Shown: in pieces, positions 13,101 to 25,169 of the stretch
Layout: each line of letters starts with the position of its first letter
How positions within the stretch are numbered: the stretch's first letter is position 1
DNA from: Trichobilharzia szidati
Taxonomy: Eukaryota > Platyhelminthes > Trematoda > Strigeidida > Schistosomatidae
NCBI GenBank assembly: GCA_944472155.2
Contig: OX235279.1
Coordinates: forward strand, 116,304,110-116,368,109
Direction of reading: 5' to 3'
DNA length: 64,000 bases
Program-made: the position numbers and the translations under genes
Notes under the pieces: model-generated
Seen by the model: the letters and a program-made list of their open reading frames with translations, nothing else
The model's database searches: none
What the model was told of the DNA's origin: nothing

Positions 13101-16100
13101 TTCTACTCACTGTATTAGATCATCATCTTTTCATTCGACTTCGTAAACACCAAATTTTGATTTTCCAGACTTATGAGTCCCAATCATTTCACCTTATTTC
13201 CTATGACTACCAAATTATCACTAACTTATCAGCACCCTGACAAAAATAATTGTTCAGTTTTTACCAGAAGTTCTGCTGCTATAAAATACATATATACTAA
13301 TAATTTTCAGATACACTGATTATTCTTATGTGTTATTTCACTATGACATTTTCACAACCATCCTTACAGGAGGACTGATTCATGATGATAAACAAAGTGT
13401 ATGTTAAAATTTACTGTAGCTGTTTTTTTAAATACTATAGGCTGCACTCAGATGAAGAGGTTGTGAATAAAGCAAGAACAGCAGTGGTTTGTGCAGAATA
13501 AGACGGCTTCTCATCAGCTGCTTACAGCCTAAATAAATTATGAGGTTTATGTACAGAAAAGTTTTAACATACTTGCAAATTTTTACATGCTGTCAGTTGA
13601 CAGAAAGTTCCACAATTAGTGAACAGTGCTCAGAAAATTGCGCTTATATAGTTTTTACACAAGCAGTTCAAGTTTAAGCAAAATAGATGTATGCATACAA
13701 TGGTAAAAGAGTTACGTAGTAAAGACGAGATGTGCGTTAGATGCAGAATGACTAATAAACTAGGTAACAATGTACTGAGTTCAACTCAACTCCGATTTTC
13801 TGAACATGTGCCGAAAAGCCTACGTCTCAAGGGAACAAACTCTTATAGTAGCGCTATTACCAGACATCTCCTCGACACGGGTTATTAGGTGGAAATCGAG
13901 AAATCCTTTAAAATTATCAATAGACAAAGGAGCTCCATTCTCCTCAAGTTTGGCGAAACAATTTCTTTCAAACGCTTGAAACCAGATTTGTGTGTTCAGA
14001 AAGAAGCAGTTATCAGTCTCTGCTTGTCCTGGTAACTGGAAGCCTTTATTCTCTCATCTGATTACGTAACCTTTGTCTTTAACCTCATGCCCTTTTATAA
14101 TCTGTAATTTCGCTTGTCGCTTGTTTCTTTGATTTGAGTTGAACTCAGTACATTGTTACCTAGTTTATTAGTCATTCTGCATCTAACGCACATCTCGTCT
14201 TTACTACGTAACTCTTTTACCATTGTATGCATACATCTATTTTGCTTAAACTTGAACTGCTTGTGTAAAAACTATATAAGCGCAATTTTCTGAGCACTGT
14301 TCACTAATTGTGGAACTTTCTGTCAACTGACAGCATGTAAAAATTTGCAAGTATGTTAAAACTTTTCTGTACATAAACCTCATAATTTATTTAGGCTGTA
14401 AGCAGCTGATGAGAAGCCGTCTTATTCTGCACAAACCACTGCTGTTCTTGCTTTATTCAAATTCATCAAGGGAAATAAATGCAGATGAAGAGCACCAACG
14501 AAATAGGATGGATCCATATTATTCTGCACTAGTGTTTGTTCTGTCTCTGTTTAAATTGATAAAGTGCAATTTTCATACGAAAGTGTTGCTGAATACTTCA
14601 GCTTATCACTATAAGAAACAACAGATTTTATCATAAGACGACATATGTGATCTTGTTTATATAAACGAAACAAACTGTGAAATTAATTCATCAGTCTTCT
14701 CCTTTCTTCACAGGACTTTAAGACAGTCAGCACCATTCATTAGATACCATGCCACTTATTAAAATGTTGTCCTTTTCTGTTGCAAGTAGTAAGTCTGATA
14801 AAAAGATTTAAAGGATTCGGACTCTGACAAAAACACACTTAATAATACATATATCAAATATATTCAACAGTAGTGGAATACTCAGTGTATGAAGAGCACT
14901 TAACATCTCAAAAGTGGTAGGCTGGAACAAACTGCATTTGTCGGTTAATCCATGATTGAAGGAAACTCTGCGATTTGTGTATTAATAAATAATATGTCTG
15001 CACATTATATCTATCAATTAACCAAGACTTACATAGTGAACAGTTGTCTGTGCATTGGAATAAACCGTTTGTCCAGTCACGACCCTCCTGTTTAGTTGTC
15101 TATACAATTAAGACAAAAGTAAAATATCTCATTCACCGAGAGAACACTAATTACATGCATACATATTTATCATTTTAGTTTTGGAAGTATTGCGATTATT
15201 GCCAGTAGACTTTAATGAACCTCATCTAATAGAATACGATGAATAAGACGTAGGAAAATACATAAAATATAGAATGGGGAGTTTAAAACAGTGGTAAAAT
15301 AGTTTATGGAAGTCTGGTTTTCTGCTACAAGACTGAGACTTCGCAAAAGAAGGTGAATTCTAAATACTGAAGAAAACCACACTACATTATCTAAAAGTGA
15401 GTAGTACATTGGTTGGACTGTAATATTTGGATCGCATCAGAAGTGTAGATTTATCCTAATCAAATGTAACATCGATTCCCCCTAACACACAGAATTTCAT
15501 CTACTGAGTTGAACTATTCACTGTATGAGGTATATATAAGCTGTTAATGCTTTATTAGCTTCGTTATTTCCTGAATTAATAAAATAATCTTATTATTTCT
15601 TATTGGCATCGGTGATTCAGTGGTCGAATGCCCGCTAACTATGCACGTAGTCCGGAATTCGATTCCGCGCCGGCAGACGCCTTAACCTCCCCTAGCTCGT
15701 CATAAGCCGGATAAAGATTGGGAAGGCTGGGCGTGCGGCTAGCGACCCATCCCGTCAAAATATCACTGCTCCAGAAACTTCAACCTGGCTCAAATTTGAA
15801 GCCCTATGTTCCAGTGACAACCCAAAAGAATAAAATAAGTAACATACTTTCTTCTTGGCGAAATTTTTCTTTACGAGAAAGAATAACATGAATGCTAATC
15901 GCATTAATCCCCACTGATGAGATGAAGGTCGACATTATTCCTCACTCAATTAAGTCATTTCACTAAGCAGAGACACTTTAATGAATTCCATTTTAATTTG
16001 TTTATTAAATGTATCACACAGTGAAACAGTATTATTTAATGGATGACGTTTCGAACAGAATTTATTACTGCTCGTAATCATTTCATCAATTATAATCACA

Positions 16101-19100
16101 CAACTTCGAAACTTTCGTTCCATAGTCCTCTTTATTCTTTCCCATTTGTCGTAGGGGTAGTGGAAAAATGTAGGATTGGTGAAATGTTTAAATAGTACCG
16201 AGGAAAATCTAAGACAGGATGTGAGGCATGCAAGAGAAGCTTTGGAGCTTAATAATTACCCTGATAAATTATTTAGGAAATGTGAAGGGAAATGTAAAAA
16301 TAAAATAAATAATGATAGCGGCGATATTGATAATAATAATAATAGTATTAATGACGACATGCATGTCAAACATCAGCAAGATAATGACAACAGCAACAAT
16401 AAGGAATCTAAATCATCAGTAGTAATTCCATACAAGGAAGGAACCTCGGAAACCTTACGCAGCATTCTTAACAAAGCAGGAATAAAAGTGTCTGTAATTC
16501 AAACCCACAAACTCAAGTAGAAACAAGCTTTGTCGGCTAAAGGATCCTGTAGAGCCTTTAAAACAAAACAATTTAGTTTATCTAATACCCTGCCTGCAAT
16601 GATTGTCAGACCAAAAAATAAACACTGCTACAGAAACTTCAAGCCACTAGCTTGAAGCCCTGTGTTCCACTGGGGAACGTGAAGGATAAAATAATAAATA
16701 ATAATAATAAAATAATATTTTAGCCAATTCAGTTAACTTATTTGTGTCTTGATATTCTTACATAATTCATTCATCTATTCCCCTCACCATTATATTACAA
16801 ATTACCGATCAAACAAAACCCATTTGCTAAACTCTACAGATTAAATGACCCTGATTTCCATAGTTATTTTCACCCTTCTGATAACTCAAAGTTTACACTT
16901 GTTGTTGACTAACACTCTGCTACTAACTCTGAATAATAAATTGACGTGACTTTTGTGATTGGTTATTTCCATCCATCCCTCCTATACTTTAAAGTCGATA
17001 ATTCTTATTAACTGACGTCATCATACAATCGACACCACTTTGGTGTAAAGCTGTGTAGATTAATATAAAACCCTTAATAGGGAAATAACCGAGAAGCACT
17101 ACATTTCTTTTCTCAATTTGCTGTTTTCAATACGTATTCATTTTTATCATACTTTAGCAACTGGCAACTTTTAAATTATCATGTCTTGTCTTACCTTAAT
17201 ACTGTTTATTAACAGCACTAAGTAATAAGGGATTTCCTATCATTTATGGCTTCACAGTGAAAGTTCAAAAAGAATACTTGAATGTTTCGTAAATACTGTC
17301 TTTTATCCTATTGACTGTGAAACCTTTCCAGATCGTATGATACCTTTCTACGAATTTCCTCTATTTCATCACATTTTAACTACCTATTCATAAGTTGACA
17401 GTTAGATTAAAATTCCTGCAAAGTCATTTCCCGATACTTGGGTTAGTTTTGTTGTGAAGAGATGAAACATACCACATAGCTTTAATCTTCCGAAAGTCAG
17501 AAAACTGATGTGCCATTTATCTTCTTATCTTATTTTATTCTGTACTATTGTTGCCGTAAAACAAGGAGTACAAACACACTGAATTTCTGATGTATGACGG
17601 GATACGATCAGTGTTTTTTTCATATTATGACAAAAAGAACCTGTCAAATGATGAATATTTGCATTCGTCATATCTTTCTGCCTGATTTTTAAACGCTTAT
17701 AAATGAGATAAAGTCACGCGAAATGCTTCTAATTTTACTCAGTCAATAATATAATTGCCTACTTTGAATGAATGTCATCCCCGTACTATCAACAAGTGAT
17801 TCTACTTTACCCCTATATTATTATTATTATTGTTCCCTTGGGTTCCTAGTGGAACAAAGGGATTCAACTACACGTCTCCACTTGCTTCTGTCTTCTGCTG
17901 TACTTTTCACTTGCATCCATGTTAGTCCATACTGTTTCAACTCCTCTTCACACGATCTCCTCCATGTCACCCTTGGACGCCCCACTCGCCGCTTCCCTTT
18001 CGGGTTCCACTCGAGCTATGGCCTGACGCGCGATGTCACTCAGTGGTCTCCTCAGCGAGTGTCCAATCCATCTCCAATTTCTCCTGCATATTTGTTGGGC
18101 GATTGGTTCCTGTTTTGTTTGTTCCCATAGTTTCTTGTTGGTGATTGTTTCCGGCCATCTGATCTTCAGTATAGAACGAAGAGAGTTGTTGATAAAGGTC
18201 TGCAACAGGCTGTTGGAAATATTCTTGGTGACCCGCCGCCAAGTTTCTGATCCGTATAGAAGAACTGACTGACTTGACGTCGTTTGTATTGAAAATCCGA
18301 ATTTTGTTGTTGATGCTGAGTTGAGTGACGAAGATTTCCAGATTGGTTTCAGGTTGATGAATGTGTTTCTCGCCTTCCCGATTCTCGTGTTGACATCCTC
18401 GTCCGTTCCTCCTGTAGTTGAGACAATGCTCCCTAGATAAGTGAATGAAGTAACCTCTTTCAAATCCCCCCCGTTGATGGTGATTGGCGGTGGATGTTGC
18501 TACTGCTGTTGTTGTTGGTTGGTTATTTTCATAACCTCCGTATAGTCCATGTTCACCTGGAGTCCTGTCTTTGCTGCTTCTTCGACCAGTTTGTCGGTTT
18601 TCGCTTGTAAGTCTTCGATTTTGTGTGACATGAAACATAAAACATTCACGCGCGAAATCCAGGTCTTCTAGGTTCTTCACGTCGGTCCAGGATATCCCTG
18701 TCTTCCCGTTTCCCACTGTCTGACGCATAATCCAGTCTACCAGCACAATTAGGAATATCATTGGTGACAATAAGCATTCTTGTCTGACTCCTGTGTTTAC
18801 TCCAAACGCCTCGCTGAGTTTTCCGTTGTGGATCACTTGACATGTGCCGTTGTCGTACAGCTGTTGAATAAGGTTGATGAATATTTGGGGTACGCCGTAG
18901 TACTCGAGTAGTTTCCAAATTACTTCTCGGTCAACGCTGTCGAAGGCCTTCTCAAAGTCTATAAAGTTGAGGTAGAGGTTTGACTGCCGTTACCCCTAGT
19001 CTCTTTTTATTCATTACACATGCCTTCTGATCTTCTTTTCTTATAACCAATGGCCAAACTTTCAAACTGGTGATATTCAGTTTCTGATAATCAAAAGCTA

Positions 19101-21256
19101 GATGATTTTTCTTAAAGAGCGACACTTCTAGTCTTCGACTACAATTGTTCCGAAATCCTGTCCTATTAAAATGAATTTTCTCAGGAAATGTTAAAAGAAC
19201 TCAAATACTTCACTGGCACTTCTGCAGTAAACATGGATTATACAAAGAACCACTTAATAATAAGAAACTCTGGAAAACTACTTGGTAGCACTGTGAGACT
19301 CTCAGACAATCAGCACAAGCGACACCATGCAGAATCAAGCTGAGCAGCATGATGACTGTCGGGGAGTATATTGCCATACGGACATTAGTTGGAAATCTAC
19401 TACCTCATAACCTCTTGCTTTTGTGGATTACCTTTATGAAGGTGTGATGAGTCCACATCACCTGCTAGTACCCAAATGAATTCTACTGGATTCGATCAAG
19501 TCTGCACACAGTTTCCGATTAAATACTTCTGAGGTCTATGTTTAAACTTCAATATTCATTATTTTTCAGATAATTTGAACACAACATTCCTCATTAGATG
19601 CAAAATTACTTTAAGCTTCAAATTCTTTAGATAATGTCAGTACTCTTCAACTATTATTCCAAAACCGATCAGATATTATGCTTTTATTATTGCAATATAT
19701 GTAGACTATTTATTAATCGATGCAATGGTTTATACTGTCTCCTCCTCTTTCACTTAACAAGTAACTAACATCTTTTGAAATCATTAAACAATAGTTTATT
19801 CTGATCACATATTACTGCCAGAAATACAAAACAACTTTTCTCATTATTGTCATTCCAGAATGTGCAAAGCATATTTTTGGTGATATTTCACTACCTAATC
19901 GAATGAATTATTATCAACATTTGAAGCAAACACCAGACCCTGTCCTCCACTTCAAAGAGAAATCCAAGTTCATCGATGATTTTTCACACGAATTAACATC
20001 CTTACAACTGCAAAGATTTACTGATACCTCATAGATCCAGATAATAAGTAAAATAATTAGCTTTTACATAGGTGTCCAGTATGAAAATAAAACTTCACTA
20101 TTCAACTAAAATCATACAGTGCATCTGAAACTCTCATTTAAAAGGGTGCATTACGTGTAGCACCTTATAATAAACAATAAGCACCTGTATGAGTGTCGGT
20201 TTACCAGAGAAATAAAAAATAAAAGCCAACCCCACCATTGTTCTCGACACCTGCGTGAGCTGGCAGGCAAGTTGCCAATCAGTTCTAACAACTTTATGAT
20301 TGTAAACTTACCTAAGGTTTGATTAGTAAGGGTGTTTTGCAAGATCCTGAAGAACAGATTCAGAGTTATCATCAGTACTTGCATAACATTGATTCAAGGA
20401 GTTTTCATGGTAACTTGCTCATTTTAATATGAGAACGAGTTAGCCTGATGCACACTGAACTATTATAGTTTATGCTACCATATTAGTAAATACTGAGTAG
20501 GATAAATAACTGTCTTGAAGACAACACTGCCAAATCAATTCGTTTCGAATTAAGAACTTAATCTAAGAGTTAGACACATTGATCTTTTCAATACAACTTT
20601 TATTTGTTTTGATTTGATAGATGACAAATAGCAGTGGAATCCAGGTTGGACATTTTGTCCTATTTGGAACTCATCATCTACACCCGCATTCCGAGTGAGT
20701 GATTGTGTTCCCATTGAAACTCGAACACAATACCCATCGTTTCAAGCGCCAAAGCTTTATCCAGTAGACCACTTGTTTTATTATTCCCTCCTCTAAACTT
20801 ATAATGTCACATTCGGAGAGTTTCCATTTTTATTAACTCTTAGTAGAACTAATCATTATTAGTTATCACGCGAATGTATTAGTATAGCTCATAAAAATAA
20901 ACCAAAAAATCACTTTTACAAATTATCAGCCAATAAATCATTTCAACTAGTTCTAAATATATAATCCTTGTAATGATAGCAATATAAATATCAGATGTAT
21001 CCAAACTTTTCAGCATGATCACAGTAATAACTAAGAAGTGAAAGATAAATAAGCAATATATCGTCATTTCAAATCTTATGCTATACAAAAACAGTTCACA
21101 AAGATTGCAGAAAATTAGAAATCAGTAAACACGGGTCTTTGGAATTACGAAACAAATTACAGATAATGGAAACATACATTCAGTCAAATATTTCAACCTG
21201 GTTCTTACCGTAACTGTATTCGGTTGCTCTGTGATAACTGTGTTCTGGTGATCCAT
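10117..21256 (-). CDS. PLAC8-family small cysteine-rich protein, 4 exons
   Basis: Coding exons, 5' to 3' on the minus strand: 21256-21209 (MDHQNTVITEQPNTVT), 15099-15033 (includes GRDWTNGLFQCTDNCSL), 11242-11106 (includes WLVACCFPCYLCYMYK and SNESCWLPVFG) and 10224-10117 (GTLLNDWCVSTFCSCC, then CQLKKDMDYI, stop TGA). All junctions use GT...AG, donors are GTAAG-like and phases 0, 1, 0 join without a break: 360 bases, 119 residues. The order DW..GL..C, CC.PC, NESC, C-rich CQLK is that of the PLAC8 domain, and the length is normal. Such proteins are usually membrane- or cortex-associated; the Trp/Cys-rich stretch in exon 3 could be a membrane-contacting segment. The exact role is unknown. Introns hold SINEs, PLE pieces, an RTE relic and an Sm-alpha-like SINE, all apparently tolerated. 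The start is the first ATG of a short N-terminal exon and needs transcript support. Confidence 0.85.
10490..10705 (-). mobile_element. tRNA-headed SINE (diverged), in PLAC8 intron 3
   Basis: On the minus strand the segment near 10700-10640 is tRNA-like, with a B-box-like GTTTGATTCCC. It is followed by a body and a tail near 10500-10540 reading 'gaaacttca' and 'cttgaaggcctatgttt', the same order as the better SINE copies at 15602 and 41758. Diverged and probably immobile. Confidence 0.55.
12236..12760. repeat. PLE-derived terminal repeat pieces (foldback)
   Basis: At 12245-12280 the stretch 'cagaataatacggatctatttt' begins with the inverted terminal motif also found at 38960 and, reversed, at 39530. 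At 12655-12760 a plus-strand copy of the 'tgctcgaaacatcatcagtaaa' motif and its flanks, ending 'tttatccataatgg', pairs imperfectly with 12525-12585. The same block in the opposite direction lies at 34498-34612 and 46412-46520. Such blocks accompany PLE coding fragments in this window, so I read them as PLE pseudo-LTRs. No coding sequence here. Confidence 0.5.
12840..13464 (+). repeat. Dispersed repeat, cousin of the 38945-39565 element
   Basis: From about 13086 to 13464 the sequence follows that at 39120-39510 in order: 'ttctactca(c/t)tgta', 'ctgcaca/ctaac..cagca', 'tttcactatgac.tt', 'aggactgattc' and 'gatgaacaaaa.tatatt'. It has no coding capacity. It abuts the PLE with inverted arms at 13465, so it may belong to the same complex insertion. 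Confidence 0.5.
13465..14458 (+). mobile_element. Penelope-like element remnant with inverted arms
   Basis: Two near-perfect inverted arms of 325 bp (13465-13789 and 14134-14458) flank a 344-bp core. The core, on the plus strand, encodes the C-terminal part of a PLE GIY-YIG endonuclease region: VPKSLRLKG, SAITRHLLDTGY, an in-frame stop (TAG 13886-13888), then FKIINRQRSSILLKFGE, FKRLKPDLCVQKEAVISLC and a terminal LSW plus stop at 14033-14035. The right arm is the downstream UTR; the left arm is its inverted copy. Pseudo-LTRs in inverted orientation are known for PLEs. The element lacks RT and carries a stop. It sits in intron 2 of the PLAC8 gene. Confidence 0.75.
15602..15842 (+). mobile_element. 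tRNA-headed SINE, nearly full length
   Basis: The 5' head is tRNA-like (catcggtgattcagtggtcg, then B-box-like gaattcgattccgcgcc). The body carries 'gcggctagcgacccatcc', and the tail 'cactgctccagaaacttcaa' then 'tttgaagccctatgttccag', ending in an A-rich run. The same architecture is seen, reversed, at 41758-41985. It lies in PLAC8 intron 1. Confidence 0.75.
15985..16520 (+). mobile_element. Penelope-like element fragment: inverted terminal block plus RT-endonuclease linker ORF
   Basis: Positions 15985-16170 match the terminal block at 33225-33390 ('tcacacagtgaaa', 'ggatgacgtttcgaaca', 'ttctttcccatttgtcgta') and are antisense to the coding direction. The open frame 16176-16520 (114 codons) resembles the segment between RT and GIY-YIG endonuclease of PLEs: an ALELNNYPDKLF motif (compare the NGYP motif of the family), a low-complexity Asn/Asp-rich insert at about residues 40-75, then VVIPYKEGTSETLRSILNK, matching the conserved 'PY..G.SE..R..L' block. 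It stops there, so RT and endonuclease are missing. Inactive. Confidence 0.65.
16607..16722 (+). mobile_element. SINE 3' half with TAA tail
   Basis: Reads 'aataaacactgctacagaaa', 'ttcaagccactagcttgaag', 'ccctgtgttccactggggaa' and 'cgtgaaggataaa', then a (TAA)n-rich run. Identical in order to the tails at 41758 and 51550. The tRNA head is missing (5' truncation). Confidence 0.75.
17816..18990 (-). mobile_element. RTE-type LINE, 5'-truncated RT and C-terminal domain
   Basis: Minus-strand relic starting inside RT motif A (FIDFEKAFDSVDREVIWKLL at about 18970), then GVNTGVRQ with the LLSPMIFLIVLVDWI block and LEDLDFA followed by a frameshift that destroys the YADD site, then a 171-codon frame (18463-17948) with SFTYLGSIVSTTGGTDEDV, LLYGSETWR and RRNWRWIGHSLR. 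It ends with 'cctagtggaacaaaggg' and a (TAA)n-like microsatellite at 17816-17830, the typical short tandem tail of RTE elements. The best preserved of the older RTE relics, but no longer able to move. It lies in PLAC8 intron 1. Confidence 0.85.
20626..20778 (-). mobile_element. Sm-alpha-like hammerhead SINE (catalytic core decayed)
   Basis: On the minus strand, a tRNA-like promoter part (actggataaagctttgg; B-box-like gttcgagtttc at 20726-20716) is followed by the hammerhead region: atgatgagttccaaatagga, caaaatgtcc, then aacctggattccactgc. This is the order of the schistosome Sm-alpha hammerhead: CUGAUGA, stem II, GAAA, stem III, cleavage side. Stem II (tcc/gga) is kept. Two core positions differ: the C of CUGAUGA reads A, and the G of GAAA reads A. 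Both are essential in known hammerheads, so self-cleavage is unlikely. It lies in PLAC8 intron 1, near the first exon. Confidence 0.75.
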
Positions 21257-23189
21257 GTATATAAGTGACTTTGCCTTCTCACGTGGGAATATTCTGTCTT
21301 CTTATTTCAGATTATAGAAATATTTTAAAAATTCCTGTCTAGCAATGTTCTGCCATTCCTGCAGCTACGCTGTAAGTTATAATATTACCGTTCCTTTAGT
21401 GACAGTAGGAGATAATAGGAAATCAGTATCAAAAAACTTTCTAAAAATAAATGTGTGTACACTGAAGTCTACATTTCTGTCTCCTAGTTTTATATACAAT
21501 TTCTTATTGGATTTATTTACATTATTTATTGTGCATCTGCAGTTGCTCACGTTCTACTCTCTCTTAGAATGCGGAAAATTCAACAACATGATTAGTTATC
21601 TAGATGAAGTGAAGTTGCGATGGCAACGCGACATCAAACACACGACTTACTCCTTGAAATACTTAAATATGCATTAAATAATGCAATATTTAACAACTCA
21701 ACCAGCTTTTTAATACATATATACATTTTTTTAAATGTGTATTCACTAGTTATATGTATCTCCAAGCTTAAAACACATTAAAACATCTTCCCTTCTAATA
21801 AGAGACTAGAAAAACGTGTGATTACCTAATCCTAACAAAATTAGAATGGCTCAAAAAACAATATATGGTAAATTGTGATTGTTTTTTAATGAACACAAAA
21901 CACATTCAGTGAAATAAATTTCTACCGAGTTTCGATTTAACTTCACGAAAGCATCATTTCGCGAAGTTTATCCGAAGTTACATAATGCAGATACAAAATA
22001 AATGGTGTAAATGCAGTCAACGGAAAAGTTTATCTATAGCCGTCTTTATTCTTAATTAGTAGTGAATAATACATATCCATAGATATGCTATAATTTATAA
22101 CTCCTCGATGAAGTGAATGTAGATTAACTGAGCTAGACAACCTAGGTTATTGTCGTAGAAATCTTCCGGAGATTACTAGTTGGACAAGGTTAAACTCAGG
22201 TCTCAGTAAGTCATTATTATTCCAACACTATTTGAAAATGACAACTAGAATCCAAATGAAAAATATTTAAAAAAATGGAAACAACTGCAACTCAAAAAAA
22301 TACTTCTACTGCGACGTTTAGATTTTCAACCACAAACATTCTCTGTGTGTTATCTGCCAATTGTCAACATAGACATTCAGTTATACATTCACACAGGGAA
22401 GATTGATTACAATATTCTCGAGAACATTTAGTTGTTCCTTTAGGCATTTTGCATATGATGTCCCCTATTGCTTTTCATCTCCCTACTGGTAGCAGTTATA
22501 AGGTTTGCTGTACCAGGTTTCACCCATTTGAAAATCATAAATTATCTATAAAGTAAATTATAAGTACACATCATCCAGCAACTGTATTAAACATGATATA
22601 CTTTATGTTGATTCCATTTCATCACATTATTGGAAAATTTGATCAGAATTACTGATTTTCTGTACAAAAAGATAAACACCTGTTATAATATTTTCAGATG
22701 ATGTCTCTGAGAACTTGAAAATACTCTGACTTGTGGTACATTTTTATAGCTGGGGATGTGCATGTTCTGGAAGTAAAGGTGACACCAGGCACATCCCAGT
22801 GAACAGAATAGTCATATAGATATCAACTAGCATTCCACTAAACACTTAATTTCTGGTTTTGGTTGACGGAAAAAGATGAAATTTATCGGTGACAAGCAGT
22901 AATTTATACCGTTTTGTCAATTTACTTGTTCTTTTGACTACCGTTTACATTATCAAGCAGATTATATATATTCATCTTAATATTTTTAAATTTCGAAGAG
23001 AAATCCCAGTGAACTTTTACCATCAAAATTTATAACCCATAGAATGATGAACTGTATTTTATCATCCAGTGAATTAAAAATGCGAGTAAAACGATTAAAA
23101 ATCATATTTGTGCATTCTTCTCGAAATGTCAGTATTTAACCGCAACCCTTTAAATTAGATGAAGCCGTGATACTTTCATTGGACACTAG
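21257..23189. other. 5' flank of the PLAC8 gene; no gene seen
   Basis: The first 100 bases hold the presumed 5' UTR and promoter of the PLAC8 gene, but I see no clear TATA box or initiator. The open frame at 21345-21677 (plus) has no recognisable domain. The rest is AT-rich with no exon or element that I can name. Confidence 0.35.
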
Positions 23190-23365
23190 TTACATTCAGT
23201 GGTGACACCTCTGATTGCAGCACTGGGTAACGCGGGTTCGAATCTCAGAAGACACATGAATTCCATCAAGGTTGAAGATATGCCTTACTGAAGAGTGCCA
23301 ACTAGCATGAAACCTGGGTCCAAGGCTTCCTGCTGATTGCCTCCAACTATCTAACATCAACGAAG
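23190..23365 (+). mobile_element. tRNA-like SINE of a second family
   Basis: A tRNA-like head (gcactgggtaacgcgggttc, then gaatctcag; B box GGTTCGAATC) is followed by a body 'gagtgccaactagcatgaaa' and 'cctgggtccaaggcttcctg'. The body differs from the other SINEs here and lacks the 'gttccact' tail, so I treat it as a separate family. Confidence 0.5.
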
Positions 23366-24804
23366 CTGTGATGGTTAAATCTCTACAGTCTAAGCTACTC
23401 TAGAAAAACTAAAACATCCTGTTGCTATAATGTGTCTAAACATGATTGATTCTTTTGTTATTAATAGTAATGTGCAAAATTACTCTTATATTTCGACTTT
23501 GGATGCAGATGGAAGAAGCTTGGCATCTTTTTGCCCCCAGAAAGCATGAGATACTGATACAGTAGTCGAATTGTGCTGTGAAATTAGAAAATATTAACAC
23601 CTATTAGGATTGGCCACGTACTCAAGAGGAAGAACTAGACGCCAGATTATGAGAATTCATTTTGTAAAACTTGTAAAGGCAAACAATTCCCTAAAATTAT
23701 TAGCCCGCAGAATTCATCACTCAACATTGAATGCTGACCATTACTGTTTAAATCGACTAGTTCAGCTGAAGGCTAGTGGTCAAGTATCCACGTCGTCGCG
23801 TTACTTTCGTTCGTTCATCCGTGCACGATCCCTAGCTAGCTAAACATTTAACATCCCACTAAGATTTTGATATCGAAATATATTTCGTATTCCACACGAT
23901 CGACTTAGTGTTTTGATTTGCCTTTGGTTTACACAGAACGAATACTGTATGAGTTGTGGGTATAAGAACTTCACGCGAACGTCAACACTCCCTCATCTCC
24001 TAAGGACTATGATAGAGTGATAACTTAAGCTAATTTCGTATCAAAATAAGAATGATGACTGCCTGGTCGTATCATACTGATTAGACGCATAACAGTCTAC
24101 AAACCCTTGGTGACTTGATTGTCATTATATTATAAAAGAGATATAAAAGGGAAAATCACTTTTCACGAGATTTCTTGAAGGGAAAATAAAATTAATTGTA
24201 ATTTGATTTCTTTGTGACCTATTTCTCCGTGGACTCTACCAAGTCATTCTTCTTACTGTCCACTACAAATCGCTGTGAATCACCTAAATCCGTATATTCA
24301 TCCTTATTCACTGAAAGTACACTAGGACCTTTGTCAGGTTGCAGTATCGTGATTGCTTCATAAGTCATTATATGTTTAATGCTGTTTTATTACCTGCAAC
24401 TTTATCTACCAATTCATATGTAAGTACCGAAGCACACACATTAATTGAACAGAAAGAAGGATCTGTGACTGCATATTCCAAAAAACTTACGAAATTTTTC
24501 GGCATTAAGATCGCTAGTTACTTGACTGTAAAATTAATCTATTAAAATCATTTAAGATAACTGACGCTCAGGTTAGCTTTAGCTTACTATGTATCACTGA
24601 AGTAGTACCCATTAAACGGTTCAAACGGAATTTTTATATCCAGAAACAAACTGCTGCTTTTATTATGCATTAATTTGACAATGTGATTTCATACACCCAA
24701 TCTTGTTTTTTCACCTAAAGGTTTTATCCAACTATTTTTCAATTTGGTTCAACTAAACCATTTAACATTTACGTTAAATGTATTGCGAAATATGTTTATT
24801 TATC
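23366..24804. other. No gene seen
   Basis: Two short open frames (23610-23843 basic; 24339-24545) show no domain that I recognise and lack clear splice context. Confidence 0.35.
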
Positions 24805-25169
24805 ATTATTATTCCCATGGGTTCCGAGTGGAACAAAGGGATTCAACAGTACATCCACATTTCATTCTGGCTCCACGATTGTCCATAAGTCCTCATCACC
24901 TCCCCACACGATCTCCTCCATGTCACCCTCGGACGACCCACTCATCGTTTCCCATTCGTGTTCCACTGGCGGGCGTGGAGCATGATGTCACTGAACATCT
25001 CCTCAGAGCATGTCCGATCCATCTCTATTTTCTTTGGTGTATCTAACGGATAACATGTCCTTAACTGATTCATCGCCACAGTTCCTTGTTGTTATTCGTT
25101 TCTGACTATTTGATCTTAAATGTGGAGCAGAGACAGCTGCTGATAAAAGTCTGAAGCCTGTTGGAAATG
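24805..25169 (-). mobile_element. Old RTE relic, 3' half, split by the nested insertion
   Basis: Contains the RTE 3' signature 'ttccgagtggaacaaaggga' and the C-terminal coding region in the same order as 17828-18215. It breaks off at 'gcctgttggaaatg' (25156-25169) and resumes after the same 14 bases at 30101-30114, so one relic was interrupted by the 4.9-kb insertion. Confidence 0.85.
25156..25169 (+). repeat. 14-bp target-site duplication, left copy
   Basis: GCCTGTTGGAAATG, repeated exactly at 30101-30114. Flanks the PLE insertion 25170-30100 inside the RTE relic. Confidence 0.85.

Noticed and set aside
18036..18836. 266-codon minus-strand frame as a gene of its own
   Set aside because: Begins in the RT region (GVNTGVRQ) and then slips out of the RTE frame; it is a frameshift product of the LINE relic.
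21345..21677. 110-codon frame upstream of the PLAC8 gene
   Set aside because: No domain, low-complexity hydrophobic composition, no splice context or paralogue in the window.
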